A stretch of 64,000 nt of DNA from Clostridium ljungdahlii (GCF_001636845.1 NZ_LITT01000035.1:62001-126000), one strand, 5' to 3'; counted from the first letter of the stretch, positions 54,280 to 64,000 are shown. Translations and numbers: made by a program. Notes: generated by a model not told the origin, from the letters alone.

Positions 54280-54519
54280 TCTAAGCAAAAAATCAACTTA
54301 TTCTACGGATATCTTTTACAACCTTCAGTTCATTAAATATTTTGATAAGTCTAAGTAAAAAATTCTAAAAAAGCTAAGAACTTTTGAAAACTCGTACCTC
54401 AGACAATTCAAAAGTTCTAAGTTTTTACGAATTTTTTTCTAAGACTTATATGCAAAATATTTAAAAGAACTTCATTATTGTAAAAATATACCTGCGTATA
54501 AGTTGATTTTTAAGTTAGA
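54280..54519 (+). repeat. 240-bp palindromic element, subfamily A, copy 3 (inverted)
   Basis: The inverse of 19017-19256, with terminal repeats at 54280-54301 and 54496-54519. The centre on the plus strand is CTCGTACCTC (54391-54400). Downstream of a plus-strand gene, so its orientation relative to the upstream gene is the same as in the other copies. Confidence 0.9.
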
Positions 54520-54544
54520 ATACCCATATAAATCTATATAGGGC

Positions 54545-54787
54545 TTCTAATTGAAATTTAAACTTATACATAAAATGTAATGACAAAATTGAAAGCACCT
54601 TTAAAAACTTTTCCATAAGTCTTAGCGAGGCATTTTAGAAAATCTTAGGAGCTTAGATATGTTTGAGGTACGAGTTTATCTAAGGTTCTTAGATTTTCAA
54701 AATACCGAGCTTTAGACTTGTCAAAAGTTTTTATGGTGCTAAAATTTGTCATTACATGCTTTGTATAAGTTAACTTTCAATCTAGAA
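54545..54787 (-). repeat. 243-bp palindromic element, subfamily B
   Basis: Terminal repeats 54545-54569 and 54763-54787 (core TTGAAA...AACTTATAC). The centre GAGGTACGAG is at 54665-54674. Arms differ from subfamily A but fold the same way. It begins 12 bases after the folC stop. With copy A3 it fills the gap between the convergent TSCPD and folC genes. Confidence 0.88.
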
Positions 54788-54799
54788 ACTTTATAGTGG

Positions 54800-56146
54800 T
54801 TATTTGCTGTTATTGTGCTTTCTTATAATTTTCCTCATGTCGCCTATCATATAAAGAGAACCCGATATCAATAAGATATCATCTTCGCTGCAGTAAGAAA
54901 GTGCCTTTTCGTAAGCCTCTTCATAACTATCCAAAGCTTCACATTTAGAGTTATATTTTTCTATGACACCTTTTAATTCTTTTGAATTTTCAGCTCTTGT
55001 ATTGTTTGGAGTAACAGCTATTACTCTCTCCGCTAAAGGAACAATAGTTTTTACCATTACTTCAACTTCTTTATCTGCCAATATACCAAGTATAAGTATC
55101 ATCTTATTGTAGTTAAAATAGGTACACAAGTTTTTCCTCAGCATGGAAATTCCTTCTCTATTGTGTGCCCCATCTATTACAACCAGTGGCTTTCGGTGCA
55201 TTACTTCAAGTCTTCCAATCCATTTCACATTAGAAAGTGCTTTTAATATAGTCTGCTTATCTATATCAAATCCATATCTAGACAGTTCCTCTATAGCAAA
55301 TAGGGCACAAGCACAATTTGTAAGCTGATGTCTACCTAAAAGGGATAATTTAATATGGTAATCTTCTTTTTTTGTATGTACCTTTATCTTTTGCACATAT
55401 TCTTTGCTGTTATTGTTCACCTTTTCCTGATCTTCAGGCTCTACACAATCACAAGGAACCTTTATAAGTGTGCTTCCCCTTTCACTGCATACTTTTTCTA
55501 TAGCTTCTTCTGCTTCTTTTTCTTCAGGATAAAGTATTACGGATATACCAGGCTTAACTATTCCTGCCTTTTCATGAGCTATCTCAGCTAAGGTATCTCC
55601 TAGTATCTGCATGTGGTCATAGCTTATAGAAGCAATTATGCTAAGTAATACTCCTCCATCTTCTTCTTTTGAAAATGGTGCCATAACATTTGTGGCATCA
55701 AGTCTTCCCCCAAGTCCAACTTCAACTACAGCTATATCAACTTTCTTCTCATAGAAATAATAGAACATAGTACAGGTAATTATCTCAAATTCGGTAGGGT
55801 TTTCATACCCGAGTTCAATAACTTTTTTAACAACTTCTGCCACCTTTGTTACTACCCTACTCAAATCATCCTTAGGTATATTGACACCATTTATCTGAAT
55901 TCTCTCTTCAAATACTTCTAAATAAGGTGAAGTATACATACCTACCTTAAATCCTGCTTCCATTAGTATTCTATTTATCATTGCCGTAATAGAACCTTTT
56001 CCATTGGTACCCGCTACATGTATTGTCTTTATTTTCTTCTGTGGGTTACCTAAAAGCTCCAACATCTTTTCTGTCCTATCAAGTCCATAGTTACTTCCAA
56101 ATTTAGCAGTAGTTTCTATATATTCAACTGTTTCATTGTAATTCAT
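54800..56146 (-). CDS. folC: Folylpolyglutamate synthase / dihydrofolate synthase
   Basis: 448 residues from the ATG at 56146 (GGGGATG upstream). Mur-ligase fold: 'HVAGTNGKGS' P-loop, 'YTSPYLEVFEERIQING' and 'VGLGGRLDATNV' are FolC signatures, with the C-terminal 'IDGAHNREGI'. Adds glutamate to folates. 23 bases after valS on the same strand, so the T-box of valS may drive both. Confidence 0.95.
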   Translation of the reverse strand: MNYNETVEYIETTAKFGSNYGLDRTEKMLELLGNPQKKIKTIHVAGTNGKGSITAMINRILMEAGFKVGMYTSPYLEVFEERIQINGVNIPKDDLSRVVTKVAEVVKKVIELGYENPTEFEIITCTMFYYFYEKKVDIAVVEVGLGGRLDATNVMAPFSKEEDGGVLLSIIASISYDHMQILGDTLAEIAHEKAGIVKPGISVILYPEEKEAEEAIEKVCSERGSTLIKVPCDCVEPEDQEKVNNNSKEYVQKIKVHTKKEDYHIKLSLLGRHQLTNCACALFAIEELSRYGFDIDKQTILKALSNVKWIGRLEVMHRKPLVVIDGAHNREGISMLRKNLCTYFNYNKMILILGILADKEVEVMVKTIVPLAERVIAVTPNNTRAENSKELKGVIEKYNSKCEALDSYEEAYEKALSYCSEDDILLISGSLYMIGDMRKIIRKHNNSK

Positions 56147-56169
56147 AGTAACACATCCCCACATTTTGT

Positions 56170-58818
56170 TTATTTTATATTCTGCAATCTTTCAATTACA
56201 GTATTCAGCATTTCTCTGTACTTATCTCCTTTTTCTCTTTCTGCATTTACCACAGCTTCCGGTGCCTTGGAAACAAATTTTTCATTTGAAAGTTTGTTTT
56301 CTACTCTCTTTATTTCTCCCTCTAGTTTTTCCTTTTCCTTATTAAGTCTTTCAATTTCCTTATCCATATCTACCAGATCAAAAAGTGGAATAAATAATTC
56401 TGCTCCTCTAGTTACTGCCGATACTATATTTTTTGGTGCATCATTTTTATCTTTTAAAAATTCAACCTCACTAGCAGAAGCTAATTTTTTGAAATAATCT
56501 TCTCCATTTTGAAAAGCTTCATATGCACCTTTTTCAGCTACATGAACCATAATTTTTGCTTTTCTAGAAAATGGTACATTCATTTCTGTTCTAATATTTC
56601 TTATTTCTCTAATAGCCTCTATAATATATTCCATATCTTTTTCTGCCTTTAAATCCTTCAGGCTTTCATCATATTCTGGCCATTTCGATATAGTTATGGA
56701 TTCATACTCTGTATAAAGATGAGTATATATTTCTTCAGTTATGAAAGGCATTACAGGATGTAATAGCTGCAAACTTGTGGATAATACATTGTTTAATACA
56801 TTGTATGCCACACCCTTAGCTTTTTCGTCCTCACCATACATAACAGGTTTAACAAGTTCTATATACCAATCACATAATTCTCCCCATATAAAATCATATA
56901 ATTTCTGAGAAGCTATTCCAAGTTCAAATTTTTCTATATTATCTGTAACTTCTTTTACAAGAGTATTTAATTTAGACATTATCCATCTATCTGCACCACT
57001 GTAATCTTTGCAGTCTTTATACTTATTCATCAAATCTTCATCTATGTTCATAAGTACAAATCTTGAAGCATTCCATATTTTGTTTGCAAAATTTCTAGAT
57101 GCTTCAACTCTTTCTGGATAATACCTTATGTCATTTCCTGGTGCATTTCCTGTAATAAGAGTAAATCTAAGAGCATCTGCTCCATACTCATCTATTACCT
57201 CTATTGGATCTACACCATTTCCAAGTGATTTTGACATTTTTCTTCCTTGAGAATCCCTTACGATACCGTGTATAAGTACATTTTCAAAAGGAATATCATC
57301 CATACAGTAAAGACCTGAGAATATCATCCTTGCAACCCAGAAGAATATTATGTCGTATCCTGTAACAAGAGTATTGTTAGGGTAGAAGCATTTCAAATCC
57401 TCTGTCTTATCTGGCCATCCAAGTGTTGAGAAAGGCCATAGTGCAGAACTAAACCAAGTATCCAGTACATCTTTATCCTGCTCTAAGTTAGTTGAACCGC
57501 ACTTTGGACATTTTAAAGCTTCTCCATCTGTTACTATAACTTCACCACAATCCTTGCAGTACCAAACAGGAATTCTATGTCCCCACCAGAGCTGTCTTGA
57601 AATACACCAATCCTGAATATTTTCCATCCAGTTGAAGTAAGTTTTTTCAAATCTTTCAGGTACAAATTTAACCTTTTTATCTCTTACAACCTTAATAGCA
57701 GGTTCTGCTAGTGATTTCATCTTTACAAACCACTGCTTTGAAAGCATAGGTTCGATAGTAGTACCACATCTGTCATGACATCCTACATTATGTGCATGTT
57801 CTTTGATTTTAACCAAATATCCCTGCTTATCTAAATCTTCTACTACTAACTTTCTAGCTTCATATCTATCAAGTCCATCATATTTTGTTCCAGGTAATTT
57901 TATAGTTCCATCTTCGTTCATTATTATTATTTCAGGAAGGTTATGTCTTTTTCCTACATGATAGTCATTAGGGTCATGCGCTGGTGTTATCTTAACTGCT
58001 CCTGTACCAAACTCCATGTCTACATAGTCATCGGAAACTATAGGTATTTCCCTATTTATAATTGGAAGTATAGCTTTCTTTCCTACTAAATGCTTATATC
58101 TTTCATCCTTAGGATTAACTGCAATGGCTGTATCTCCAAACATTGTTTCAGGCCTTGTCGTTGCAATTTCAAGGTATTCGTCACTACCTACAATCTTATA
58201 TTTTATGTGCCAAAAATGTCCCTGCTGCTCTTCATACTCGATTTCCGCATCGGATATAGCTGTCTGACATTTAGGACACCAGTTTATTATCCTGTTTCCC
58301 TGATATATAAGGCCATCATTATATAGTTTTACAAAGAACTTTTTTACTGCCTTATTGAGGCCTTCATCCATAGTAAATCGCTCTCTTGTAAAATCTGCAG
58401 AACAACCAAGCTTCTTTACCTGGTTTCTTATTCTTCCTCTGTATTCATTACTCCAATCCCATGTTTTTTCAAGGAATTTTTCTCTTCCTATTTTCTTTTT
58501 TTCTATTCCATCTTTTAGAAGTTCTTTTTCAACTTTTACCTCAGTTGCAATACTTGCATGATCTTCACCCGGAAGCCATAGTGTACTGTAGCCTTGCATT
58601 CTCTTTGTTCTTATTATTATGTCCTGTATAGTATCATCTAGCGCGTGTCCAAGGTGCAATTTTCCCGTAATATTTGGAGGTGGTATTACTATTGTATAGG
58701 ATTTTTTATTTTTATCTGCTTTGGGTGTAAAGTATCCTTTTTCTTGCCAAAGATCATAAAGTCTGTCTTCAAATTCTTTTGGGTTATAAGTAGTTGCCAT
58801 TTCTTTCTTTTGTGCCAT
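56170..58818 (-). CDS. valS: Valyl-tRNA synthetase
   Basis: 882 residues from the ATG at 58818; a TTG one codon earlier is less likely. GGAGGAGAT precedes. Class [13 protein letters not shown] (HIGH) and '[10 protein letters not shown]' (KMSKS), the CP1 editing domain between, a zinc-like 'CKDCG...CPKCG' set, and a C-terminal coiled-coil tRNA-binding arm ('[20 protein letters not shown]'). T-box regulated. Confidence 0.98.
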   Translation of the reverse strand: MAQKKEMATTYNPKEFEDRLYDLWQEKGYFTPKADKNKKSYTIVIPPPNITGKLHLGHALDDTIQDIIIRTKRMQGYSTLWLPGEDHASIATEVKVEKELLKDGIEKKKIGREKFLEKTWDWSNEYRGRIRNQVKKLGCSADFTRERFTMDEGLNKAVKKFFVKLYNDGLIYQGNRIINWCPKCQTAISDAEIEYEEQQGHFWHIKYKIVGSDEYLEIATTRPETMFGDTAIAVNPKDERYKHLVGKKAILPIINREIPIVSDDYVDMEFGTGAVKITPAHDPNDYHVGKRHNLPEIIIMNEDGTIKLPGTKYDGLDRYEARKLVVEDLDKQGYLVKIKEHAHNVGCHDRCGTTIEPMLSKQWFVKMKSLAEPAIKVVRDKKVKFVPERFEKTYFNWMENIQDWCISRQLWWGHRIPVWYCKDCGEVIVTDGEALKCPKCGSTNLEQDKDVLDTWFSSALWPFSTLGWPDKTEDLKCFYPNNTLVTGYDIIFFWVARMIFSGLYCMDDIPFENVLIHGIVRDSQGRKMSKSLGNGVDPIEVIDEYGADALRFTLITGNAPGNDIRYYPERVEASRNFANKIWNASRFVLMNIDEDLMNKYKDCKDYSGADRWIMSKLNTLVKEVTDNIEKFELGIASQKLYDFIWGELCDWYIELVKPVMYGEDEKAKGVAYNVLNNVLSTSLQLLHPVMPFITEEIYTHLYTEYESITISKWPEYDESLKDLKAEKDMEYIIEAIREIRNIRTEMNVPFSRKAKIMVHVAEKGAYEAFQNGEDYFKKLASASEVEFLKDKNDAPKNIVSAVTRGAELFIPLFDLVDMDKEIERLNKEKEKLEGEIKRVENKLSNEKFVSKAPEAVVNAEREKGDKYREMLNTVIERLQNIK

Positions 58819-58885
58819 CAAATCTCCTCCTAATTATTAGATATTCTAATATTAATACCAATTCAAGTATTTACATTCTTAAATC

Positions 58886-59128
58886 AAAAAAAGCCTTCAT
58901 CCATAAAGGACGAAGACCCGCGTTACCACCTTTTTTCCTGTAAATACAGGCTCTTAAAAAATAACGATTAAGAAAACCGTCTTTACCTACTGTTATTTCA
59001 GCAAAGAAACTCCAAAGCTACCTTCAAGATAATACATATAGAAAACCTCTCAACTAACAAGTTTTCCTCTCTTTATACTCCATTATCTCTAATCCTCTTT
59101 TTCACAGTTAACAAATTCAAATTTATAT
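58886..59128 (-). ncRNA. T-box riboswitch leader of valS
   Basis: Minus-strand T-box core GGTGGTAACGCGGG (58918-58931). The terminator is CTTCGTCC with its partner and a T-run at 58887-58917. The region of Stem I is compact, about 240 bases in total. The valine specifier was not resolved. Confidence 0.88.
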
Positions 59129-59134
59129 AGTTCT

Positions 59135-59162
59135 ATTATAACGTTATTTTTCAACCTGTCAA
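59135..59162 (-). promoter_or_regulatory. Sigma-A promoter of valS
   Basis: Minus strand TTGACA (59157-59162), 16-base spacer, TATAAT (59135-59140). Confidence 0.85.
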
Positions 59163-59204
59163 GAATTTTTATAGTAAATCCCTATATGCATTAATCTTAT
59201 ACAA

Positions 59205-59609
59205 CTAGTATTTTTTAAACATATTTCCTGGCGAATCATTCAATAATTTTACACACAATCTATATTTATAGTGTATCATAGAAAGGTATTCTTCTTCCGA
59301 TAATACATCTTGAAAATCATCTTCATCTACAAGACCATATTTAGGATGAAATATAATAGCTCTATAATTTATCCCACCATTTCTTACACCTATAAAAAAT
59401 ATAGCAATAAATTTTTTATTATCTGCATTTAATAACGTTCCTGGAATATATACTTCATCCATTTCATTATACGAAACTCCATATAGATCTTCAAATTTCA
59501 TACTTATGTCTCTATACACTTTTTCAAAATAAAATGGATTTTCTCCTATTTTCTTAAAATCAACCTTTCGAGCATAATCTTCTATATAATCTAAATATTC
59601 ATCATTCAA
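59205..59609 (-). CDS. Hypothetical protein
   Basis: About 134 residues. The likely start is a TTG at 59609, eight bases after AGGTGG; in-frame GTGs at 59618 and 59621 overlap that site. It is soluble, acidic, with 'DEVYIPGTLLNADNKKFIAIFFIGVRNGGINYRAIIFHPKYGL' as a clear beta-rich core. I recognise no family. Confidence 0.6.
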   Translation of the reverse strand: MNDEYLDYIEDYARKVDFKKIGENPFYFEKVYRDISMKFEDLYGVSYNEMDEVYIPGTLLNADNKKFIAIFFIGVRNGGINYRAIIFHPKYGLVDEDDFQDVLSEEEYLSMIHYKYRLCVKLLNDSPGNMFKKY

Positions 59610-59706
59610 AATATACACCACCTACCATTCATACAGCAAAAAGACTTTAATTGTATTTTATTCCATTATATCAAAATTTATGTGTAGACAGAACTTAAAT
59701 TTAAAA

Positions 59707-59751
59707 TTAATAGTTAAGAATTAATAGTTATGGTTAATTCTTAACTATTAA
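59707..59751. repeat. AT-rich 18-bp perfect palindromic repeat
   Basis: TTAATAGTTAAGAATTAA (59707-59724) pairs perfectly with 59734-59751 around nine bases; TTAAGAATTAAT words relate it to 39846-39956. Non-coding, between the truncated binding-protein gene and the hypothetical gene. Confidence 0.6.
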
Positions 59752-59831
59752 TTCTTAACTTAAATGTAATTTTCAATTACTAACAGTCTGTTGATGTATT
59801 CAAGTTTATTTCTATTTTGAAATACTATAAG

Positions 59832-60632
59832 CTATTTAATAGCTTTTTCTGCAAAAGAGTTATTAACTATCTTGTTAAAGTCTGGTCTTGAAGGTATTAA
59901 ACTAGGTTTATAGTTTTGTATTATATCCACAAGTCTGTTTAAATCCTGCTCTTTTATAACTGGAGTAGTCGCATAGGCATTTATAGATCTATAATTTTTC
60001 ACTACAGAAATCAAGATACCTTCATCTGTTCCAGGGAAAAATGATTTTATAGCTTCAGCTACTTCTGTGTCATTGTGTTTTTGAACCCATATTTGTCCTT
60101 GATGAATTGCATCAGTGAATTTTTGTATAGTCTGTGGATTCTTTTCCATATAGGATTTAGTTGAAAAATAACATGTGTATGGAAGTACACCAGCAGATTT
60201 GCCTACTGAAGCAACTACGTATCCATTTTTATCTTTTTCAAGCATACTAGCTGTTGGTTCAAAAAGTGCAACATAGTCACCTGTTTTCGATTTAAAAGCT
60301 CCTCCTGTTGCAGTATAAGCAATATTAGTTATCAAGTTAACGTCTTTTCCAGGTTGAATTCCATTTTTCTGCAATACATACTCCAGAGCCATTTCGGGAA
60401 CTCCGCCAGGTCTTCCTCCAATTATACTTTTACCTTTTACAGATTTCCAATCAAAGTTTTTTTCCGCTTTTCTACCAACTAAAAAAGAACCATCTGTAGT
60501 TGTAAGTTGTGCAAAAAGTACGGGGTAATCCCTTCTCTTCTGGTTATATATATATATTGTCTGCTCCGGCCCACAAAATCCAATATCACAACTTTTACTA
60601 AGTACCTGCTGCATAGTTTTATCTGCTACCAT
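59832..60632 (-). pseudogene. N-terminally truncated SsuA/THI5-like ABC binding protein
   Basis: 266 residues of a substrate-binding protein of the nitrate/sulfonate/taurine type ('ADKTMQQVLSKSCDIGFCGPEQTIYIYNQ' region, 'RPGGVPEMALEYVLQKNGI', 'NPQTIQKFTDAI'). The signal peptide, lipobox and first lobe strand of a normal ~330-residue protein are missing. The first ATG has no ribosome site, and an in-frame stop lies about 27 bases further upstream. The C-terminus is complete. The 30 bases between it and surE look like a deletion junction. No permease or ATPase is nearby. Probably not expressed. Confidence 0.75.
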
Positions 60633-60662
60633 TACAAAAACACAAGTTTTTATCCATTTTTA

Positions 60663-61412
60663 TTAATTAAAAATTTTATCAACCTGTTTAAGCAGTTTAA
60701 AATTAGTAAGATCATAGTGAAGTGGCGTTAAAGTAGCATAACCTTGTTTCATAAAATATCCATCTGTGTCATTAGCATAGGAATCACTCATCTTACCTTT
60801 TAATTGAAAAGTCTTTCCCTCATCTTTAGAATCCACCTCTATAAAATAACCAGTATATCCTCTTTCACCAATTTTACACACTTTAATTCCTTTTTTTATT
60901 TTCATAGGCATATTTAAATTAAATACAACATCATCTTTCATATATTTATCTTCAAGCTTTTCCAGTACTTCTGAAACACATTTTGCTGCATCCTCATATT
61001 CTCCTTCTACTCCATCTTCCACTTCCATAGATGCAGCCAGTGAAGGTATTTTATTGATGGCAGCCTCAATAGCTGCAGAAACCGTACCAGAATACAACAC
61101 GTCCAATCCAATATTCAATCCATTATTTATTCCAGATAAGACCATATCTATATTTCCATCTACAATTTTATCTATTGCAATCTTTACACAATCTGCAGGT
61201 GTACCAGTGACGCTGTAGGCTTTTGATTTTATTCCTTCAAGCTTCACTTGTTTGACAAATAAAGGATCTCTTACTGTTATTGAATGACTGCTGGCACTTT
61301 TTTCAACATCCGGCGCAACAATTATCAATTCATGCTTTTTTTCTAATTCCTTGGCTAATGCATATATTCCCTTTGCATTAACTCCATCGTCGTTGGTCAA
61401 TAATAATTTCAT
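60663..61412 (-). CDS. surE: 5'/3'-nucleotidase SurE
   Basis: 249 residues. 'LLTNDDGVNAKGI' holds the metal-binding Asp-Asp, 'VAPDVEKSASSHSITVRDPL' follows, and 'VLSGINNGLNIGLDVLYSGTVSAAIEA' is the second diagnostic block. It removes phosphate from nucleoside monophosphates and polyphosphate. GGAGG precedes the ATG. Confidence 0.96.
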   Translation of the reverse strand: MKLLLTNDDGVNAKGIYALAKELEKKHELIIVAPDVEKSASSHSITVRDPLFVKQVKLEGIKSKAYSVTGTPADCVKIAIDKIVDGNIDMVLSGINNGLNIGLDVLYSGTVSAAIEAAINKIPSLAASMEVEDGVEGEYEDAAKCVSEVLEKLEDKYMKDDVVFNLNMPMKIKKGIKVCKIGERGYTGYFIEVDSKDEGKTFQLKGKMSDSYANDTDGYFMKQGYATLTPLHYDLTNFKLLKQVDKIFN

Positions 61413-61524
61413 AAATTAGCCTCCACACTTATAAATTGATCATTTAAAACTATTCTACTACAAATACAGAAAATTAAATGTAGAAATAAATAAAAAATAA
61501 TAATTTAAAACTATTTTATATCTG

Positions 61525-61553
61525 TTGACACATATATCATTAAATGATATAGT
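61525..61553 (+). promoter_or_regulatory. Promoter of the PadR regulator gene
   Basis: TTGACA (61525-61530), 17-base spacer, TATAGT (61548-61553). Confidence 0.8.
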
Positions 61554-61582
61554 ATATTAAATCATATGTCATTTAATGATAT
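61534..61582. promoter_or_regulatory. Double operator of the PadR regulator
   Basis: A 17-bp palindrome (61534-61550, ATATCATT A AATGATAT) covers the promoter spacer and part of the -10 box. A second copy with one mismatch lies at 61566-61582, with centres 32 bp apart. Both are expected sites for autorepression by the PadR protein. Confidence 0.65.
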
Positions 61583-61595
61583 ATAGGAGGTAAAA

Positions 61596-61928
61596 ATGGC
61601 TAGAAATAATTCTTTAGAAATGGGTGAACTTACAGACACCTACTATTATATTTTGCTATCTTTAATAAAACCTAAACATGGCTATTTGATTATGAAATCA
61701 GTTGAAAAAATGTCAAAAGGCAAGTTTTCAATAGGTCCTGCATCTTTGTATACAAGTATAAAAAAACTTCTTGATGCAAAACTCATAAAACTTACAGAGG
61801 AATCAGATCAAAAAAAAGTTTACATTGCTACAGATAAAGGAATTCAATTTTTAAAAAATGAAGTTGAAAGAAAACGTAAGATGGTTCAAATTGCAGAAGA
61901 AATATTTAATAATGAGGAGATGTTATAG
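61596..61928 (+). CDS. PadR-family transcriptional regulator
   Basis: 110 residues. Winged helix with 'YYILLSLIKPKHGYLIMKSVEKMSKGKFSIGPASLYTSIKKLLDAKLI', the PadR-N pattern, then a short C-terminal dimerisation helix. GGAGG precedes the ATG. It forms an operon with the next gene, a DUF2812 protein, a common PadR arrangement. Confidence 0.93.
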   Translation: MARNNSLEMGELTDTYYYILLSLIKPKHGYLIMKSVEKMSKGKFSIGPASLYTSIKKLLDAKLIKLTEESDQKKVYIATDKGIQFLKNEVERKRKMVQIAEEIFNNEEML

Positions 61929-61931
61929 TAT

Positions 61932-62681
61932 ATGTCCAACACAAAATATGTCATGAGCAAAGGAGTAGCTTTTGGAGAAGAGGAAGAAATGGAAATGCTC
62001 TCTGATTATGCAAGCAAAGGCTGGATTTTATATAAATTTAGCTTTATGGGGTATAAACTCAAAAAAGCTAAACCTGAAAAACTGCAATATTCTCTAGATT
62101 ATAGATATAATGCAGATGAAGAGTATTTTTCATACTTCAAAGAAGCAGGATGGAATCATGTATGTTCCATATCAAATGCAATACATATATTCAGTGCCCC
62201 TGAAGACACAAAACCAATTTATACAGACAGTTATACCAAATCAGAAAAATATATAAGCCAGTATAAATTAACTAAAAAAATCGCAGTGCCATCATTTTTA
62301 TTCCTTATTGTATGCTCTATTTTATTTATTATTTTATTATCACTTGCTAAATATAATTATATACCTTACATATATATAAAAATTTTTGGTATTATTTTAA
62401 TACCTACATTAATAATAACATTAGTAATAACTATTTTTACAGGATTACCTTGTATATCTTATTACACTACATTAAATAGAATTAAGGAGGGTTCTTTAAC
62501 TCATAAAAATCATAAAGCATTAAAAAAATTATTAGATACATTATCAACAATTGCATCTATATTAGTAATATCTTTGTTCCTTTTAAGTCTATTTAACATT
62601 ATAATTATAAGCAAAGCAGCGTTTTTTTCAATTTGTCTAATTGCTATCATAACTTGTCTATTCAGTATGTTCATGAAATGA
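61932..62681 (+). CDS. DUF2812 membrane protein
   Basis: 249 residues. The soluble N-terminal DUF2812 domain (about 1-105) has 'EMEMLSDYASKGWILYKFSFMGYKLKK' and 'DYRYNADEEYFSYFKEAGWNHV'. Four hydrophobic segments follow (about 118-138, 147-172, 205-225, 229-248). The start ATG lies three bases after the PadR stop and 12 bases after GAGGAG. These proteins are usually the target of the neighbouring PadR regulator; their action is unknown. Confidence 0.85.
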   Translation: MSNTKYVMSKGVAFGEEEEMEMLSDYASKGWILYKFSFMGYKLKKAKPEKLQYSLDYRYNADEEYFSYFKEAGWNHVCSISNAIHIFSAPEDTKPIYTDSYTKSEKYISQYKLTKKIAVPSFLFLIVCSILFIILLSLAKYNYIPYIYIKIFGIILIPTLIITLVITIFTGLPCISYYTTLNRIKEGSLTHKNHKALKKLLDTLSTIASILVISLFLLSLFNIIIISKAAFFSICLIAIITCLFSMFMK

Positions 62682-62693
62682 AAAATAAGCTAA

Positions 62694-62735
62694 ATAAAAG
62701 GTGACCAAATATAAAACTGGACACCTTTTATTTTA
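62694..62735. terminator. Terminator between the DUF2812 gene and the permease genes
   Basis: ATAAAAGGTG (62694-62703) pairs with CACCTTTTAT (62722-62731), extended inside by CC/GG, and is followed by TTTTATTTT on the plus strand; convergent genes share it. Confidence 0.85.
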
Positions 62736-62759
62736 CCCTAACTTTAAATATAAAACTCA

Positions 62760-63767
62760 TCAGCTTATAACAACCTTTTTCTTTTCTTCCCTAATAACAA
62801 TAATTCTCTGCAGTGCAATAAATATAAATAGCAGCATTCCTACTGCAATCTTTGTCCACCAAGAATTAAGATTTCCCTGAAACATTATAAGGCTTTGAAT
62901 TATACCCATAGTTAAGACACCAAATACAGGTCCTATAGGATATCCTGATCCTCCTGTTAGTAATATTCCTCCTATTACACAAGCTGCAATGGCATCCATC
63001 TCCGTCCCCAAGCAATGTAAACCATAACCGGATAGTGTATATAAAGTAAATAACAGTCCCGCTAAAGAAGAACAAAAACCAGATACAGTATAAACAAGAA
63101 TTTTAACTTTTCCAGTATTTAAACCCATAAGCATAGCTGAATTTTCATTTCCACCAATTGCATATACGGTTCTACCAAACCTTGTATACTTTAATACAAA
63201 TATAGCAACTGCCGCTACTATTAAACTAACAATTACATTAATAGATATAGCTACACCTGGCCCAATGGGTATTCTAAAACCTGAAATAGCAGTAAATACC
63301 GGATTTTTAATGCTTATAGTATTTATACTTATAACATAACTTGAGCCTCGTGCAAAAAACATACCTGCTAATGTTACAATCCATGGGTGAAGATCAAATT
63401 TTTCTACTAATATCCCCTGAACTGTTCCAAATACAATACCTACAATTAAAACAAAAATCATAACCAAAAACGGATTAACTCCATTTTGCAATAGGCTTGC
63501 AGTAATCATACTTATAAAAGCTATCATAGAACCTACAGAAAGATCTATTCCACCTGTAATAATAACAAAAGTTTGACCAATAGCTAAAACTATTAAATAA
63601 GCATTATCTATAAAAAGATTTGCTAATACTTGTCCTGAAAAAAATCCACTAAACATAACAGATCCAATTAAAAATAATACTATAAACAAACCAATTGTAG
63701 CGTAAATCGAAATAAATGATGGATTTAATTTAAAAATTTTCTTCTTATTAGTTAACCCTTTTATCAT
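62760..63767 (-). CDS. Sugar ABC transporter permease, YjfF/RbsC-like
   Basis: 335 residues with about 8-10 membrane segments, BPD_transp_2 family. 'VLAIGQTFVIITGGIDLSVGSMIAF' is the conserved permease block of ribose/galactofuranose-type importers, and 'GGSGYPIGPVFGVL' is another. YjfF is the second permease of the galactofuranose importer (YtfQRT-YjfF). The start ATG overlaps the upstream gene's stop as ATGA, so both permeases are co-translated. Confidence 0.9.
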   Translation of the reverse strand: MIKGLTNKKKIFKLNPSFISIYATIGLFIVLFLIGSVMFSGFFSGQVLANLFIDNAYLIVLAIGQTFVIITGGIDLSVGSMIAFISMITASLLQNGVNPFLVMIFVLIVGIVFGTVQGILVEKFDLHPWIVTLAGMFFARGSSYVISINTISIKNPVFTAISGFRIPIGPGVAISINVIVSLIVAAVAIFVLKYTRFGRTVYAIGGNENSAMLMGLNTGKVKILVYTVSGFCSSLAGLLFTLYTLSGYGLHCLGTEMDAIAACVIGGILLTGGSGYPIGPVFGVLTMGIIQSLIMFQGNLNSWWTKIAVGMLLFIFIALQRIIVIREEKKKVVIS

Positions 63768-64000
63768 ACACGAGCCACCTCTTTTTCAGGTTTACTTTTA
63801 GTTGTATTATTTTTTGATTTCTTTCTTACTAGCATTTTTCTAAATGCCTCAGATTGTATAATACAAACTATTATAACTACTATGGCTTTAACTACAAGAG
63901 TAATTTCTGGAGCCACTCCCATACTATAAATGGTTGTTGTTAATGCTTGTATAAATATTGCTCCTACTACTGTCCCTCCTAAATAAAATCTACCACCTGC
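63764..64000 (-). CDS. Sugar ABC transporter permease, YtfT-like (C-terminal part)
   Basis: 78 codons up to TGA at 63764; the rest is outside the window. The visible part has 'GGRFYLGGTVVGAIFIQALTTTI' and a last membrane segment ('LVVKAIVVIIVCIIQ'), then a basic tail. It overlaps the next permease by four bases (ATGA). Two such permeases in a row match the YtfT-YjfF pair of sugar importers. Confidence 0.85.
   Translation of the reverse strand, partial: AGGRFYLGGTVVGAIFIQALTTTIYSMGVAPEITLVVKAIVVIIVCIIQSEAFRKMLVRKKSKNNTTKSKPEKEVARV

Overview
The window comes from a low-GC, spore-forming Firmicute, most likely a cluster I Clostridium. Supporting this are the AT-rich sequence, strong AGGAGG ribosome sites, a YtxC-type sporulation protein beside thrS, an alpha/beta small acid-soluble spore protein, a PdaB-like polysaccharide deacetylase, and four T-box-controlled aminoacyl-tRNA synthetases. 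The species cannot be named from sequence alone.

Layout. 1-13172 (minus strand) is a surface-glycan cluster: start of an acyltransferase, Gfo/Idh oxidoreductase, UDP-sugar 6-dehydrogenase, an orphan solute-binding lipoprotein, MurJ-type flippase, membrane O-acyltransferase, Wzy-like polymerase, three glycosyltransferases and a CapD/WbpM-type UDP-sugar dehydratase. 13413-17199 supplies UDP-glucose (pgcA, a TPR protein, galU). 17463-18923 is an Orn/Lys/Arg decarboxylase with an attenuator-like leader. 19276-20499 is tyrS with its T-box. 20830-23720 is an accessory stretch holding an Xre regulator/membrane protein pair, a decayed alpha/beta hydrolase, a small membrane protein and repeats. 23723-30808 holds an FMN-dependent hydroxyacid oxidase, a DUF523 protein, mutS2, a U32 peptidase-family protein and zapA. 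30971-40861 is a translation block: pheST, an rRNA methyltransferase, infC-rpmI-rplT, thrS and ytxC. Four tRNA genes (Val, Phe, Gly, Cys) follow.

41705-49955 holds an L,D-transpeptidase and the acetylase branch of diaminopimelate/lysine synthesis (patA, dapB, dapA, asd, dapH), with a spore-protein gene, a methyltransferase and hslO between. 50032-56146 holds a two-OB-fold SSB-like protein, an unknown protein, a PdaB-like deacetylase, a DUF4364 protein, a beta-propeller, a TSCPD protein and folC. 56170-59162 is valS with its T-box. The end has an N-terminally truncated transporter-binding-protein gene, surE, a PadR/DUF2812 module and two sugar ABC permeases.

Most notable: five copies of a ~240-bp near-palindromic element (19017, 23482, 33391, 54280, 54545). 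Each begins 2-24 bp after a stop codon and has the same orientation relative to the gene it follows, so the transcript would carry CUCGUACCUC in the apical loop. Loop sequence is kept while arm sequence differs between two subfamilies, and one copy separates pheS from pheT. It has no coding capacity and I do not recognise it. A second 57-bp palindrome occurs twice and supplies the last codons of the DUF523 gene.
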